A stretch of 64,000 nt of DNA, taken from assembly GCF_000519085.1 (NCBI RefSeq), contig NZ_KI912577.1, positions 4,830,035-4,894,034 on the forward strand, given 5' to 3'. Each line of letters starts with the position of its first letter. Positions within the stretch are counted from its first letter, which is position 1. This document shows positions 35,445 through 43,459 of the stretch, in pieces. The notes under the pieces are model-generated. The model was not told where the DNA came from, ran no database searches, and saw only the letters and a program-made list of their open reading frames with translations. Made by a program: the position numbers and the translations under genes. This stretch comes from Methylobacterium sp. 10. GTDB lineage: Bacteria; Pseudomonadota; Alphaproteobacteria; Rhizobiales; Beijerinckiaceae.

Positions 35445-37556
35445 GTGGCCGTACTCAGGACAGGCCTCGGCCTGCAGGCCGCCATAACGGCGCTCTTCGC
35501 CCTCGTACTTCTGATCCTGCCGGGCACTGCGACGCCGCTCTACGTCAGCTTCAGCGGCTTTGCGATGGTGGTGATCCTCCTCGCCTCCGCTAAGCTTTCC
35601 GATTACCTGAAGGTGTTCGTATCAGTCTATGGCATCGGCTACCTGTTCCTGGCCGGTGCGAAGCAACTGGCGGCGTCGGGCCTCCTGCCGGAGACGCTGG
35701 CGGCTCTGCTGCCACCGGCCTTTGCTGCCACGGGCGCGGTGGTCTTCGCCGGCATCGTGTTCGGAATCTCCCATCTCGAGCCGATCCGCGCGATCACCCG
35801 CATCGCCGACCCGTTCTTCGCCGCACGCGAGGAGCCGAACCGGGAAATCCGGCCGTTCCACTTCTTCGGCAGCACCGAAGGTCGGGTCGCACGACGTCTC
35901 GTGGCGCTCTCCATCTTCATCACCTTTGCCCAGGTCGCGCTTCAGCTGCGCCTGAACTTCTGGTACCGCGACCTCTTCAACGCGCTGCAGGAGTATAACG
36001 CCGACGCGTTCTGGTATCAGCTCGTCTGGATCTTCGTGCCCCTGGCGGCGGTCTGGGTCGTCATCGGCATGTTCGACACCTTCGTCGATGCATCGCTCCA
36101 CATCCGCTGGCGCACCTGGCTGGCCCGCAGCCTCTACAGCCGCTGGCTCGATGGCGGCACGCATTACCGGATCCCCTTTACCGACGAGCCGGCCGATAAC
36201 CCGGATCAGCGCATCCAGAGCGACGTCAACCTCTTCATCCAGCAAACGACAAGCCTGTCGATCCGGCTCCTGTCGCAGGCCGCGACCCTGGTCTCGTTCA
36301 TGGTCATTCTCTGGGGCCTGTCGCGGGACTTCGTACTCCCCTTCACCGATACGGTGGTGCCCGGGTTCCTCGTCTGGCTGGTCATCGTCTACGCGGTGGT
36401 CGGGACATGGTTGACCCATCTCATCGGCCGTCCGCTCATCGGGCTCGATTTCCGGCAAGAGAAGGTCGAGGCCGATTTCCGCTTCTCCCTTGCGCGGACG
36501 CGGATCTATTCCGAGCAGATCGCCCTGCTGCGCGGCGAGCGTTCGGAGACCGTGCGCCTGCGCGAACTCTTCCAAGAGATCATCGGAAACTACCTCGCCA
36601 TCATCTACCGGCGGATCAAGATCGGCAGCTTCACCCTGTCGTACAACCAGATCAGTGTGGTGTTTCCCTACATCCTCGCCGCCCCGTCCTATTTCCTCAA
36701 AAAGATCACCCTCGGCCAGTTCCAGCAGACGGCGAACGCCTTCAGCAGCGTCCAGGGTTCCCTGTCCTTCTTCATCGATTCCTACACCACCATCGCGTCG
36801 TACCGCGCCAACACCAACCGCCTGACGTCGTTCAAGCGGGCGATGACCAAGGCGGAGGCCCTGTCCGGCGCCGGATACGGCCTCGTCCAGGGCAATGGGA
36901 CCGGCCCGAACGTCACCGCCTCCGGCCTGACCCTCGCCCTGCCCGACGGCCGCGAGATCGTCACCGCCGGCTCGTTCACCCTCGACAAGGGGGCGTCGAC
37001 GCTGCTCACCGGCCCGTCCGGCTCCGGCAAGTCGACCCTGTTCCGGGCGATCGCCGGAATCTGGCCGTTCGGGAAGGGCCGGGTCGACGTGCCGGAAGGC
37101 CAGTCCGCGCTGGTGCTGCCGCAGCGGCCTTACATCCCGCTCGGGACCCTGCGGGGCGCCGTGGTCTATCCGAGCACCACCGATCAGTTCTCCGACGAGG
37201 CGATCCGCGAGGCGCTCATCGCCGCGCAGCTTCCGCAACTCGCCGACCGTCTCGACGAGGTCGATGCCTGGGACCAGCGCCTCTCCGGCGGCGAGCAGCA
37301 GCGTTTGGCCATCGCCCGCGCCGTCCTGGCGAAGCCGGCCTGGCTCTTCCTCGACGAATCCACCGCCGCCCTCGACGAACCGAGCGAGGCCGGCATCTAC
37401 CGCATGCTGCGCGAGCGCCTGCCGGGGACGACGATCGTCTCCATCGGCCATCGTTCGACGCTGCATGCCCTCCACGACACGCGCATCGACATGAAGCCGG
37501 GCCCGGACGGGCGCTTCACGCCGACGATGCTCTCCGAGGGCACGGCCGTCAGATAG
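35445..37556 (+). CDS. ABC transporter, fused permease/ATPase of the SbmA/BacA-YddA type
   Basis: 703 residues from the GTG at 35445, which has GAGGAG six bases upstream; an earlier TTG at 35418 is possible but lacks one. The membrane part contains the ABC_membrane_2 domain (NFWYRDLFNALQEYNADAFWYQL, IRWRTWLARSLYSRWL, then YNQISVVFPYILAAP). The ATPase has Walker A GPSGSGKST, the signature LSGGEQQRLAIARA and Walker B AWLFLDES. SbmA/BacA-like exporters or importers handle peptides, very-long-chain fatty acids or cobalamin. The substrate is not decidable. Confidence 0.9.
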   Translation: MAVLRTGLGLQAAITALFALVLLILPGTATPLYVSFSGFAMVVILLASAKLSDYLKVFVSVYGIGYLFLAGAKQLAASGLLPETLAALLPPAFAATGAVVFAGIVFGISHLEPIRAITRIADPFFAAREEPNREIRPFHFFGSTEGRVARRLVALSIFITFAQVALQLRLNFWYRDLFNALQEYNADAFWYQLVWIFVPLAAVWVVIGMFDTFVDASLHIRWRTWLARSLYSRWLDGGTHYRIPFTDEPADNPDQRIQSDVNLFIQQTTSLSIRLLSQAATLVSFMVILWGLSRDFVLPFTDTVVPGFLVWLVIVYAVVGTWLTHLIGRPLIGLDFRQEKVEADFRFSLARTRIYSEQIALLRGERSETVRLRELFQEIIGNYLAIIYRRIKIGSFTLSYNQISVVFPYILAAPSYFLKKITLGQFQQTANAFSSVQGSLSFFIDSYTTIASYRANTNRLTSFKRAMTKAEALSGAGYGLVQGNGTGPNVTASGLTLALPDGREIVTAGSFTLDKGASTLLTGPSGSGKSTLFRAIAGIWPFGKGRVDVPEGQSALVLPQRPYIPLGTLRGAVVYPSTTDQFSDEAIREALIAAQLPQLADRLDEVDAWDQRLSGGEQQRLAIARAVLAKPAWLFLDESTAALDEPSEAGIYRMLRERLPGTTIVSIGHRSTLHALHDTRIDMKPGPDGRFTPTMLSEGTAVR

Positions 37557-37563
37557 GGCGGCG

Positions 37564-38280
37564 TCAGCGCAGGAACGTCACGGCGAGGGGCGCCAGGATC
37601 GCGGTGATGAGGGCGTTGAGGCCGAGAGCGATGCCGGCGAAGGCGCCGGCCACCTCGTTTACCTGGAACGCCCTCGCCGTACCGACGCCGTGGGCGGCGA
37701 GCCCCGCCGCGAAGCCGCGCGCGCGCATGTCCTTGATGCGAAGCAGGTTCATGAGCGGGGTGACCAGGATGCCGCCGGTCATGCCGGTCAGCATCACCAG
37801 CACCGCCGCCAGGGTCGGATCGCCGCCGAGATTCTGGGCGATTCCCATGGCGACGCCGGTGGTCACCGATTTCGGCACCGAGGCGACGATCACGTCGTGC
37901 GGGATGCCGAAGGCGGTCCCGAGGGTGGTCGCCGAGATCAGCGCCACCACGGAGCCGACGAGGAGGGCCGCCAGCATCGGTGCCAGCGAGCGCAGCACCG
38001 TCGCGCGGTATTCGTAGAGCGGGATCGCCAGGGCCACGGTCGCCGGCCCGAGCAGGAAGTGGACGAATTGCGCGCCCTCGAAATAGGTCGGGTAGGGCGT
38101 CCCCGTGAGCTTGAGCACGCAGGCCATCAGGACGATGGCGACGACGACGGGATTTGCGAGGGGATGCCGGTTCGTCGCCGTGGCGATGCGGTCGGCCACC
38201 GCGTAGACCATCAGGGTCACGGTCAGCCACAGCAGAGGCGTGCGCGAGAGATAGACCCACAGGGCGAAGTCGCCGGTCAT
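37564..38280 (-). CDS. lrgB: LrgB family protein
   Basis: 238 residues, about seven membrane helices, with family features (FLLGPATVALAIPLYEYR, SVPKSVTTGVAMGIAQNLGGDPTLAA, GFAAGLAAHGVGTARAFQ). LrgB works with the holin-like LrgA in a system associated with murein hydrolase control and pyruvate or glycolate export. The ATG overlaps the lrgA stop by 4 bp. It converges with the ABC transporter with a 7-bp gap. Confidence 0.92.
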   Translation of the reverse strand: MTGDFALWVYLSRTPLLWLTVTLMVYAVADRIATATNRHPLANPVVVAIVLMACVLKLTGTPYPTYFEGAQFVHFLLGPATVALAIPLYEYRATVLRSLAPMLAALLVGSVVALISATTLGTAFGIPHDVIVASVPKSVTTGVAMGIAQNLGGDPTLAAVLVMLTGMTGGILVTPLMNLLRIKDMRARGFAAGLAAHGVGTARAFQVNEVAGAFAGIALGLNALITAILAPLAVTFLR

Positions 38281-38672
38281 GGCCGGTCCCCCGGGGCGAC
38301 CCAGCGCTTGACGGCCACGAAGGTGAGCGCCGTCGCCGTCAGGGTCGCCAGCGTCGAGACGACGACCACGCAGGCGAGGGCCACGCCATGGGCTTCGAGC
38401 ACGTCGAGCCGTCCGACGATGCCGGCCCCCGCCGGGATGAACATCAGCGAGAGATGGGCGAGCAGCCCCTTTCCGGAGCGCTCCAGGGTGCCGTCCACGA
38501 GGGGCGCGGCGAGGATGCGGGCGGCTTGGCCGCGCCAACGGTCCCGGACCACCATGAAGAGAAGGAGGAGCGCCATCCCGATGACGGGGCCGGGCACCGG
38601 AAGGGCCGCTCCCCGTGCCAGCGCCTCACCGACGAGCTGAGCCAGGAGGATCAGCGTCAAGCTGACGATCAT
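38277..38672 (-). CDS. lrgA: CidA/LrgA family holin-like protein
   Basis: 131 residues with four membrane helices (IVSLTLILLAQLVGEALARG, PVIGMALLLLFMVV, LSLMFIPAGAGIVGRLD, VVVVSTLATLTATALTFVAV). The conserved LPVPGPVIGM and FIPAGAG motifs place it in LrgA/CidA. It is the upstream partner of lrgB with an ATGA overlap. In plants and bacteria LrgAB-like proteins export glycolate or pyruvate, which is notable because glcEF lie in the same window. Confidence 0.91.
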   Translation of the reverse strand: MIVSLTLILLAQLVGEALARGAALPVPGPVIGMALLLLFMVVRDRWRGQAARILAAPLVDGTLERSGKGLLAHLSLMFIPAGAGIVGRLDVLEAHGVALACVVVVSTLATLTATALTFVAVKRWVAPGDRP

Positions 38673-38741
38673 CGCGCCACGATCCTCCCGTCCACCATGA
38701 TGCGACCTGCCGATAACCGGGGGTCGCGCATGAAGTACCGC

Positions 38742-39209
38742 CTACGAGGCCGATTCCGTCTCGGCACCGGCGCGCGCGAGGCGGATCGCCGTGTCGTCGA
38801 ACCGGAGCAGGCGGCCGAGCCGCCAGACCAGCGCCTCCTCGAACTCATGAACGGTGCCATCGGCCCCCGCCACGGACCAAGCCATCGACAGCAGCCGCGC
38901 CCGCTCCGACTCACCGAATTCGTGCCCCATCATTTCCACCAGCAGCGCCATGTCGCGGGTCTGCGAATCGACACTGGCCGCGCGGGCGATGAGCGCCTCG
39001 GCCTGCTCGCGGTTTCCGGCATAGCGCCCCTCGACGAGGCGGCACAGCCGCTCCGACTCGGCCCCATCGAGGACGCCGTCCACCCGCGCCACATGGACGA
39101 GCAGGGCGACGGCCGCCAGACGCTCGTCGGCTGCCTCCGCCTCCTCCGGGCTCGCGGACAGGCCGAACGCGTCGGCGGCATAGGCACGCAAGCGGGCGAT
39201 GAGGGACAT
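38742..39209 (-). CDS. TerB-like (tellurite resistance/co-chaperone-like) protein
   Basis: 155 residues, all-helical. The TerB signature is an acidic, metal-chelating pair of helix ends: AVALLVHVARVDGVLDGAESERL in the N-terminal half, and the equivalent SMAWSVAGADGTVHEFEEALVWRL in the second half. Proteins with a solitary TerB domain are common in alphaproteobacteria and not linked directly to tellurite. It is the last chromosomal gene before the tRNA that carries the integrated element. Confidence 0.88.
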   Translation of the reverse strand: MSLIARLRAYAADAFGLSASPEEAEAADERLAAVALLVHVARVDGVLDGAESERLCRLVEGRYAGNREQAEALIARAASVDSQTRDMALLVEMMGHEFGESERARLLSMAWSVAGADGTVHEFEEALVWRLGRLLRFDDTAIRLARAGAETESAS

Positions 39210-39411
39210 GGCGGTTCCTGACAGACGTCGCGACCCTTCGAAGCCGCGCCGCCCGGCGTCAAGGCGGCACGGATGGCCGCGGGACCGGGATGCGGCCTGC
39301 GTGGCACAGTTGCATCAGGAAGACGACGCGGACCGCCTTGCCATCGGTCGATCGGACGGATATGAACCCGCAACGATCCGACGCGCCACTCAGCGTCACG
39401 CCATGGATCTC

Positions 39412-39487
39412 GCCGCAATAGCTCAGCTGGTAGAGCACCTCATTCGTAATGAGGGGGTCGGGGGTTCGAATCCCTCTTGCGGCACCA
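39412..39487 (+). tRNA. tRNA-Thr (anticodon CGT)
   Basis: A 76-nt cloverleaf with encoded CCA. The acceptor stem is GCCGCAA / TTGCGGC, the D-arm is GCTC...GAGC, the anticodon stem is CCTCA / TGAGG around loop TTCGTAA (anticodon CGT), and the T-arm is GGGGG TTCGAAT CCCTC. It reads ACG codons. The 3' half from the loop onwards is the attachment core used by the adjacent element, and the gene remains complete after integration. Confidence 0.97.
39443..39487 (+). repeat. attL core (45-bp direct repeat)
   Basis: Runs from the anticodon loop of tRNA-Thr through the CCA end and matches 58533-58577 base for base. The bases just outside differ on both sides (A versus T before; A versus G after). Confidence 0.96.
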
Positions 39488-39642
39488 ATCATTTCAAGCA
39501 CTTAGCCCCATCTCGTGAGAAAGCTGCACCCCAGACTTTCGCCAAGGGGTGCAAAGGGTGTGCAAACGATCCATCGGGCGGACGAATCGCCCCTTCCCCT
39601 ACCAGCCGATCCACCCCTTACGGACTTGCATCCCGTCGCGCC

Positions 39643-40062
39643 CTACGCGGCGTCTGGCGTAGCCGATGCAGGCCGGCGGCTCCTGGTGGCCGTTACAACG
39701 ACTTCGGGCGGTGGCGCGATGTCGGCTGCGTGGCGTCTTCGACGCCGCCCTGTCAGCACGTCCCCGATGATGTCGCCCATCTGCCGGGTAGAGAGGTTCG
39801 GTAGGCTCCGTTGCAACTCGTGAAGCATCTCGTCGGACACGAGGTCGAGGGTTGTCCGGTACAGTTCGGCAGGCCGTGTGGCCTTCTGGTTCGCTTCCTC
39901 GATACCAGCCACCATTTCCGCCTCTCTCCTTTCGAGGACGGCGGCACGGGCTGCACGGACATCAGGGTCAACGTTGAACCTCTCGCCGCGAACCTTGGCT
40001 GCCTGCTGACGCCTCCGGTATTCCCCCATTGTGGTGAGGGAAGTGGCATTTGTGTTGGTCAT
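39643..40062 (-). CDS. Island hypothetical protein (139 aa)
   Basis: 139 residues, charged and helical (TMGEYRRRQQAAKVRGERF, RAARAAVLERREAEMVAGIEEANQKA, DLVSDEMLHELQRSLPNLSTRQMGDIIGDVL). The C-terminus is Arg/Ala/Pro-rich. I do not recognise a family. The ATG at 40062 overlaps the stop of the upstream 159-residue gene (ATGA), so it is the last gene of a three-gene cassette read leftwards towards attL. It is followed by 155 bp before the tRNA, without a recognisable feature. Confidence 0.6.
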   Translation of the reverse strand: MTNTNATSLTTMGEYRRRQQAAKVRGERFNVDPDVRAARAAVLERREAEMVAGIEEANQKATRPAELYRTTLDLVSDEMLHELQRSLPNLSTRQMGDIIGDVLTGRRRRRHAADIAPPPEVVVTATRSRRPASATPDAA

Positions 40063-40538
40063 GGGTTCATTCCGACTTGGGCGCTGAGGCGTGCTGCGAG
40101 GGTTGGGTTGGTGTTCTTCACGATTGCCTTGTGCATGTGATTCCCGGTCTTCCAGGGGTTCCCGAACTTCTCGACAAGGGCGACGGCTTCAGCGGCCTTG
40201 GCCTCAGAGCGGTTTGCTTTGAGAGCGGCGTTGATGGCGACGGCACGGGCGGTGGCGTTTCCGCCGACTGGAATTCGAGGCTGCTCTGGCGATCTGGTGG
40301 AGCGAGGGATTCCGACCGTGAGGCCGTGAAGGGCTTGTTCGACGGTGCCGGTCTGGTGGTTACCCAGGCCAAAGCTGACTTCGCCGTTCTCGATGATGGC
40401 GGCGCTGTTGAGAGCGCCTTCAACGAACCGTATGTCGTCGGCCTTCATGTCGAGACCGTTCGCCTTTGCGTAGGCTCGGATCTGCGGTGCGAGGGTGATG
40501 TGTGGCCTCTGGTCGGTCTGTTCGATCTCGCCGCTCAT
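40059..40538 (-). CDS. Island hypothetical protein (159 aa)
   Basis: 159 residues, no membrane helix or signal peptide. Notable segments are HITLAPQIRAYAKANGLDMKADDIRFVEGAL near the start and NRSEAKAAEAVALVEKFGNPWKTGNHMHKAIVKN near the end. I do not recognise a family. It is coupled at both ends by 4-bp ATGA overlaps, with the RHH-like gene upstream and the 139-residue gene downstream, which makes the three a single translational unit. Confidence 0.6.
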   Translation of the reverse strand: MSGEIEQTDQRPHITLAPQIRAYAKANGLDMKADDIRFVEGALNSAAIIENGEVSFGLGNHQTGTVEQALHGLTVGIPRSTRSPEQPRIPVGGNATARAVAINAALKANRSEAKAAEAVALVEKFGNPWKTGNHMHKAIVKNTNPTLAARLSAQVGMNP

Positions 40539-40717
40539 TGAGCGGTGTCCTTCTTGTTTTCCTGAAGAAACCCGCTCTTTCGAAGCTCATTCACAATGCA
40601 GTTCCTAATGAAGGCGGTCTTGTTGGTGTGGTTGTAGCGCGTAGCGTCTTCCAGGGCCTTGTTGAGTGTGTTCCCAAGGCCGAGATTGATGCGCAGGTCA
40701 AGCTTTTTTGCTTGCAT
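40535..40717 (-). CDS. Small ribbon-helix-helix-like protein
   Basis: 60 residues from the ATG at 40717 (MQAKKLDLRINLGLGNTLNKAL), with GAGGA eight bases upstream. A short beta strand (KLDLRINLGLG), then NTLNKALEDATRYNHTNKTAFIRNCIVNELRK, has the strand-helix-helix layout of RHH/MobC/CopG-like DNA-binding proteins. As the first gene of the cassette 40717-39643 it could autoregulate it. Specific function not known. Confidence 0.6.
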   Translation of the reverse strand: MQAKKLDLRINLGLGNTLNKALEDATRYNHTNKTAFIRNCIVNELRKSGFLQENKKDTAQ

Positions 40718-40984
40718 GGCTGTAGTCCTCTGATGGGTGGAGACGGGAAAAATCGACGTGCGAACACGATGTAGTTGTTCGACGGATCGGTCCCGCATTT
40801 ACTGCCATGTGGAGTTGCGCACCCATCTTGAAGGACGGGCTGGGGATCTCGTTGCCAGGAACAGGAGCTTTGTGAAGGCTTCAGCGTACTTATTCAGATT
40901 TTCGGGTCGCCGGACCTGTTCTTCCGTTCCCGGAGGGTTGTCCCTCGTTTCGCAGCGATCTCTCGCATCCACATCCTGCGCACA

Positions 40985-41011
40985 CTTTTGTGCAAAAGTC
41001 AAGCTTTTGGG
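40985..41011 (-). promoter_or_regulatory. Candidate promoter/operator of the three-gene cassette
   Basis: On the minus strand TTGACT is immediately followed by the perfect dyad CTTTTG-CA-CAAAAG (40985-40998), placing a repressor site in the promoter spacer. The -10 (CAGGAT) is weak. A similar arrangement, TTGACT next to CTTGCA...TGCAAG, occurs upstream of the tape-measure gene. Confidence 0.35.
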
Positions 41012-41223
41012 GTTGACATCCAGGTGATTGTGTGGGCTCGCAGTGAACGTCGGGCGGTTGGAGTGGCCATTTCCGGCGCGCCCTCTAAGAATATCGCCTC
41101 AAAGGCCCCGCCAGCTGCCTCCATCGCTCAAGAGCCACCCAAGTACATCGACGTCGACAAACGCCGTGTGTGGCGATCCTCGTGGATCTCTCGGACCCTT
41201 GGCGAGGTGTAAGGCGGAGAACG

Positions 41224-41250
41224 CGCGGGACCGGCTGAAATGGTCCCGCG
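41224..41250 (-). terminator. Hairpin downstream of the Rep-like gene
   Basis: A perfect 9-bp stem, CGCGGGACC / GGTCCCGCG, with a 9-nt loop, 18 bp beyond the stop. There is no T-run. Confidence 0.55.
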
Positions 41251-41267
41251 TGCCCGAACTAGCTGCG

Positions 41268-42614
41268 TCAAATTGCTGGGGCACTGCCCCGCGTTGATCC
41301 AGATCCAAGCACGGGGTTTCGTGGTGGGTGGAGTTTGCGGTAGTGCTTGAAGTAGCCTTCCGCTTCCTTGATCCAGTTGTTCGATTTAATTCGGTTGACT
41401 GCTACCTCCTCACGAAACTGTTCAAAGACCTCCCTGGCGTCCTTCGCTCTGAGCATCGCGGTCTTGCTGAGAAACTCGTGCAAGGAGATGTCACCTTTTT
41501 CATCGAAGGGGTCGCGCGGTCGGTTTTCCCTGCTGACCGGGCTGCTTAAAGTGAAGTTGTCTGGCATCACCCTAATGTCTGGCAGGTGCTGCTTCGTCCA
41601 TCCGGAGTAGGCTTCCGGCATGCGCTGATCGAGATCTCCGGCATCCTTGCCCGCCTTCGAGTACTCGGCAATTCGACGCATCTCCAATTCGCGCCGTTCA
41701 TCCGCCTTTCTGAGGATGGTCGTCATTGCTTTGACGCGATCACCCGTCACGGTTGTCACTACCCATCCGGCTTTGTCCGTCAGGGTTCGATCAACTTTGA
41801 TGTGCGTGAAGCTCCGCTGCCATTCTTGGTAGACATCATCGGGAACTACGAACTCACCAAACCGGTGCGTCTTCGGCATTGCATCCTTATCCGGCATGAT
41901 CTCTGGACCTGCCATCACCGTCGTTGGACGATCAACCGGAACGCTCTTTGGTTGGTTAGCCATTCTTTCTAGCGATTGAGCTTCACCATTCTGTGTGCCC
42001 TCTGACGCACATCTAGATGTATCCTCCGACGCACATCTGATGTGTTCCCCGGAGCACATCTGGTGTTCAGCTGGGGGCACATCTGAGACGGCGGATTCCT
42101 CGGCAGTCGATGTCTTAGCCGCACGTCGCGGGGTGCGTTTCAGCTTATCCAAAGGCTGGATGGAGTCTGTCTTATCGACCTCCAGTCGGTAGAGCTTCGG
42201 GCCTCTCGTGCGCGTTGCAGTTACGTATCCCTTGTCAACCAACTCCTGGATCGCAGCATTCACCATGAAACGGTTGGAGTTCACGGCTTTTGCCAACGTC
42301 TCCTGCTTCGGATTGCATTGGCCGGATGCATTGTTGTGGAAGGTCATGAGGCGTGCGGCGACCTTGCCGGCAAAGTGCGAGATCTCTGGATCGGCAAACA
42401 CTCTCTCCATCCACCGGTGCTTGCTTGCGATATCGGCAGGGATCTGAAGCGTACGCTTCATTTCACCAACTGGTTGGGCGTCCAGAGGCGCTGCCGGCAC
42501 ATCATCCATACCGACACCGGAATCGGTAGTTTCTTCGTTGTGAGAATAGTTTAGTGCTTGCTGTTCTTGCTCGGACGTGCTATCTGACAATGACAATTGA
42601 GTTTCCTCTTCCAA
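41268..42614 (-). CDS. Rep-like winged-helix protein with internal iteron-like repeats
   Basis: 448 residues. After an acidic 50-residue tail, residues about 55-145 form a winged helix: WMERVFADPEISHFAGKVAARLMTF, QETLAKAVNSNRFMVNAAIQELVDKGYVTATRTRGPKLYRLEV. The centre (about 175-215) is low-complexity, and the C-terminal half is charged and helical (TTILRKADERRELEMRRIAEYSK). The layout resembles phage lambda O, an initiator with an N-terminal wHTH, an origin inside its own gene and a C-terminal helicase-loader contact region. Four AGATGTGC repeats lie in the centre (see the repeat entry). The start (TTG at 42614) is uncertain; an ATG at 42509 is an alternative. The initiator role is inference. 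Confidence 0.65.
   Translation of the reverse strand: MEEETQLSLSDSTSEQEQQALNYSHNEETTDSGVGMDDVPAAPLDAQPVGEMKRTLQIPADIASKHRWMERVFADPEISHFAGKVAARLMTFHNNASGQCNPKQETLAKAVNSNRFMVNAAIQELVDKGYVTATRTRGPKLYRLEVDKTDSIQPLDKLKRTPRRAAKTSTAEESAVSDVPPAEHQMCSGEHIRCASEDTSRCASEGTQNGEAQSLERMANQPKSVPVDRPTTVMAGPEIMPDKDAMPKTHRFGEFVVPDDVYQEWQRSFTHIKVDRTLTDKAGWVVTTVTGDRVKAMTTILRKADERRELEMRRIAEYSKAGKDAGDLDQRMPEAYSGWTKQHLPDIRVMPDNFTLSSPVSRENRPRDPFDEKGDISLHEFLSKTAMLRAKDAREVFEQFREEVAVNRIKSNNWIKEAEGYFKHYRKLHPPRNPVLGSGSTRGSAPAI
42007..42084. repeat. Four iteron-like repeats inside the Rep-like gene
   Basis: GCACATCT (AGATGTGC on the coding strand) occurs at 42007-42014, 42031-42038, 42054-42061 and 42077-42084. Spacing is 24, 23 and 23 bp, and the intervals are partly conserved (CCGGGGAACACATC, CGGAGGATACATCT). 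The copies fall in three different reading frames, so selection is on DNA, not protein. Confidence 0.75.
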
Positions 42615-42719
42615 GCCCTTGTGTCCGTTCTCCCCTGGCAGGTTGAATGCGGATGTGAGGGCTTTTTGTTGACTGGTTGATGCCGTGCCGGTCTTCGCCG
42701 GTCTCTGGCTGTGATGGGC

Positions 42720-43022
42720 TCATTCGACGTGGAGAGCGTAGGTGTTCGGCTTGCGGTGGGATCTGGCGACCTGGAGCAGTCCGGCCTCTTCCAGGATCTT
42801 CGTCGCGCGGATCACCGTGGAGACGCTGGAGCCCATTTCGTCGGCGATTTCCTCAATCTCAGCCGTGAACCTTCCCGTCACCGGGTCGGCCATGCTCATT
42901 GCGGCCAAGGCCATCATCCTCGACGCACAGTCCAGACTGCGGTCTGAGAGAAGGCGTTGGGCGGCTGACTTTTCTTTGGTCGGTGGGTTGAACTCTGCGG
43001 TGGTCGTGGTAGTTGTGTGCAT
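42720..43022 (-). CDS. Small winged-helix DNA-binding protein
   Basis: 100 residues. A Thr-rich start (MHTTTTTTAEFNPPTK) precedes a single HTH_36-like winged helix: CASRMMALAAMSMADPVTGRFTAEIEEIADEMGSSVSTVIRATKILEEAGLLQVARSHRKPNTYAL. This is the same fold as residues 55-145 of the Rep-like protein encoded 105 bp downstream, so the pair may compete for or jointly bind the iterons. The start is the ATG at 43022. A candidate promoter lies at 43096-43123. It could be a regulator or accessory initiator. Confidence 0.75.
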   Translation of the reverse strand: MHTTTTTTAEFNPPTKEKSAAQRLLSDRSLDCASRMMALAAMSMADPVTGRFTAEIEEIADEMGSSVSTVIRATKILEEAGLLQVARSHRKPNTYALHVE

Positions 43023-43459
43023 CGAGGATCTCGTGGTTCTCTGGGCTGCAGGATCTGTGATGGATCGTGCGGCCTTTTTGTGTTGAAACGACCTGCCCTA
43101 ACATGCTGGAGCTTGATTGTCAAGCTCAGAGCCAGACGCCCCATTTTCCCTATTTCCGTCGAGCAAGATCCGTATTTCCTCGGAAAAGCGGACGGCTAAG
43201 TCGCTGACAAGAATAACATTTCCGGCAGCGTCCCTATTTTGCAATGTTTTGCCGGTTGCTTTTATAGGTGGTAAGAGTGGGGGCGCTTGAACCTTCCACT
43301 TCCCACCTAAATCCCCACACAGCCCGACCAGCGGCAAGCAGAGCCCAAGAGCCTGTTGGTTCCGACAATATCATTCAACGCCGCCCTGGATCAGCTACGT
43401 GGCGCAAGGCGCTGCTGAAATAGTTTAAAAAAGGGGCGCTTGAAGGAGAGCAGGATACG
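43023..43459. other. 437-bp gap between the winged-helix gene and hsdR
   Basis: No supported gene. A 79-codon minus-strand frame at 43098-43337 has a TTG start, no ribosome-binding site and no recognisable fold. The stretch is more A+T-rich than the flanks and contains the candidate promoter at 43096-43123. Confidence 0.55.
43096..43123 (-). promoter_or_regulatory. Candidate promoter of the small winged-helix gene
   Basis: TTGACA (43123-43118, minus strand) is a perfect -35; about 16-17 bp later is TTAGGG/TAGGGC, a weak -10. It lies about 75 bp upstream of the ATG. Confidence 0.35.

Larger units (their letters stand above)
40718..41267. other. 550-bp gene-free stretch within the element
   Basis: No convincing gene is seen on either strand. 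It holds the candidate control site at 40985-41011 and a perfect hairpin, CGCGGGACC / GGTCCCGCG, at 41224-41250. The hairpin lies 18 bp past the Rep-like stop on the minus strand and is a likely terminator without a T-tract. A leader of about 270 bp would separate the candidate promoter from the RHH-like gene. Confidence 0.6.

Noticed and set aside
35622..37475. 617-codon minus-strand frame
   Set aside because: Lies entirely antisense to the ABC transporter gene, with Arg/Gly/Glu-rich composition and no domain. A shadow of the real gene's codon bias.
43098..43337. 79-codon minus-strand frame in the hsdR/winged-helix gap
   Set aside because: TTG start, no ribosome site, no fold or family pattern.
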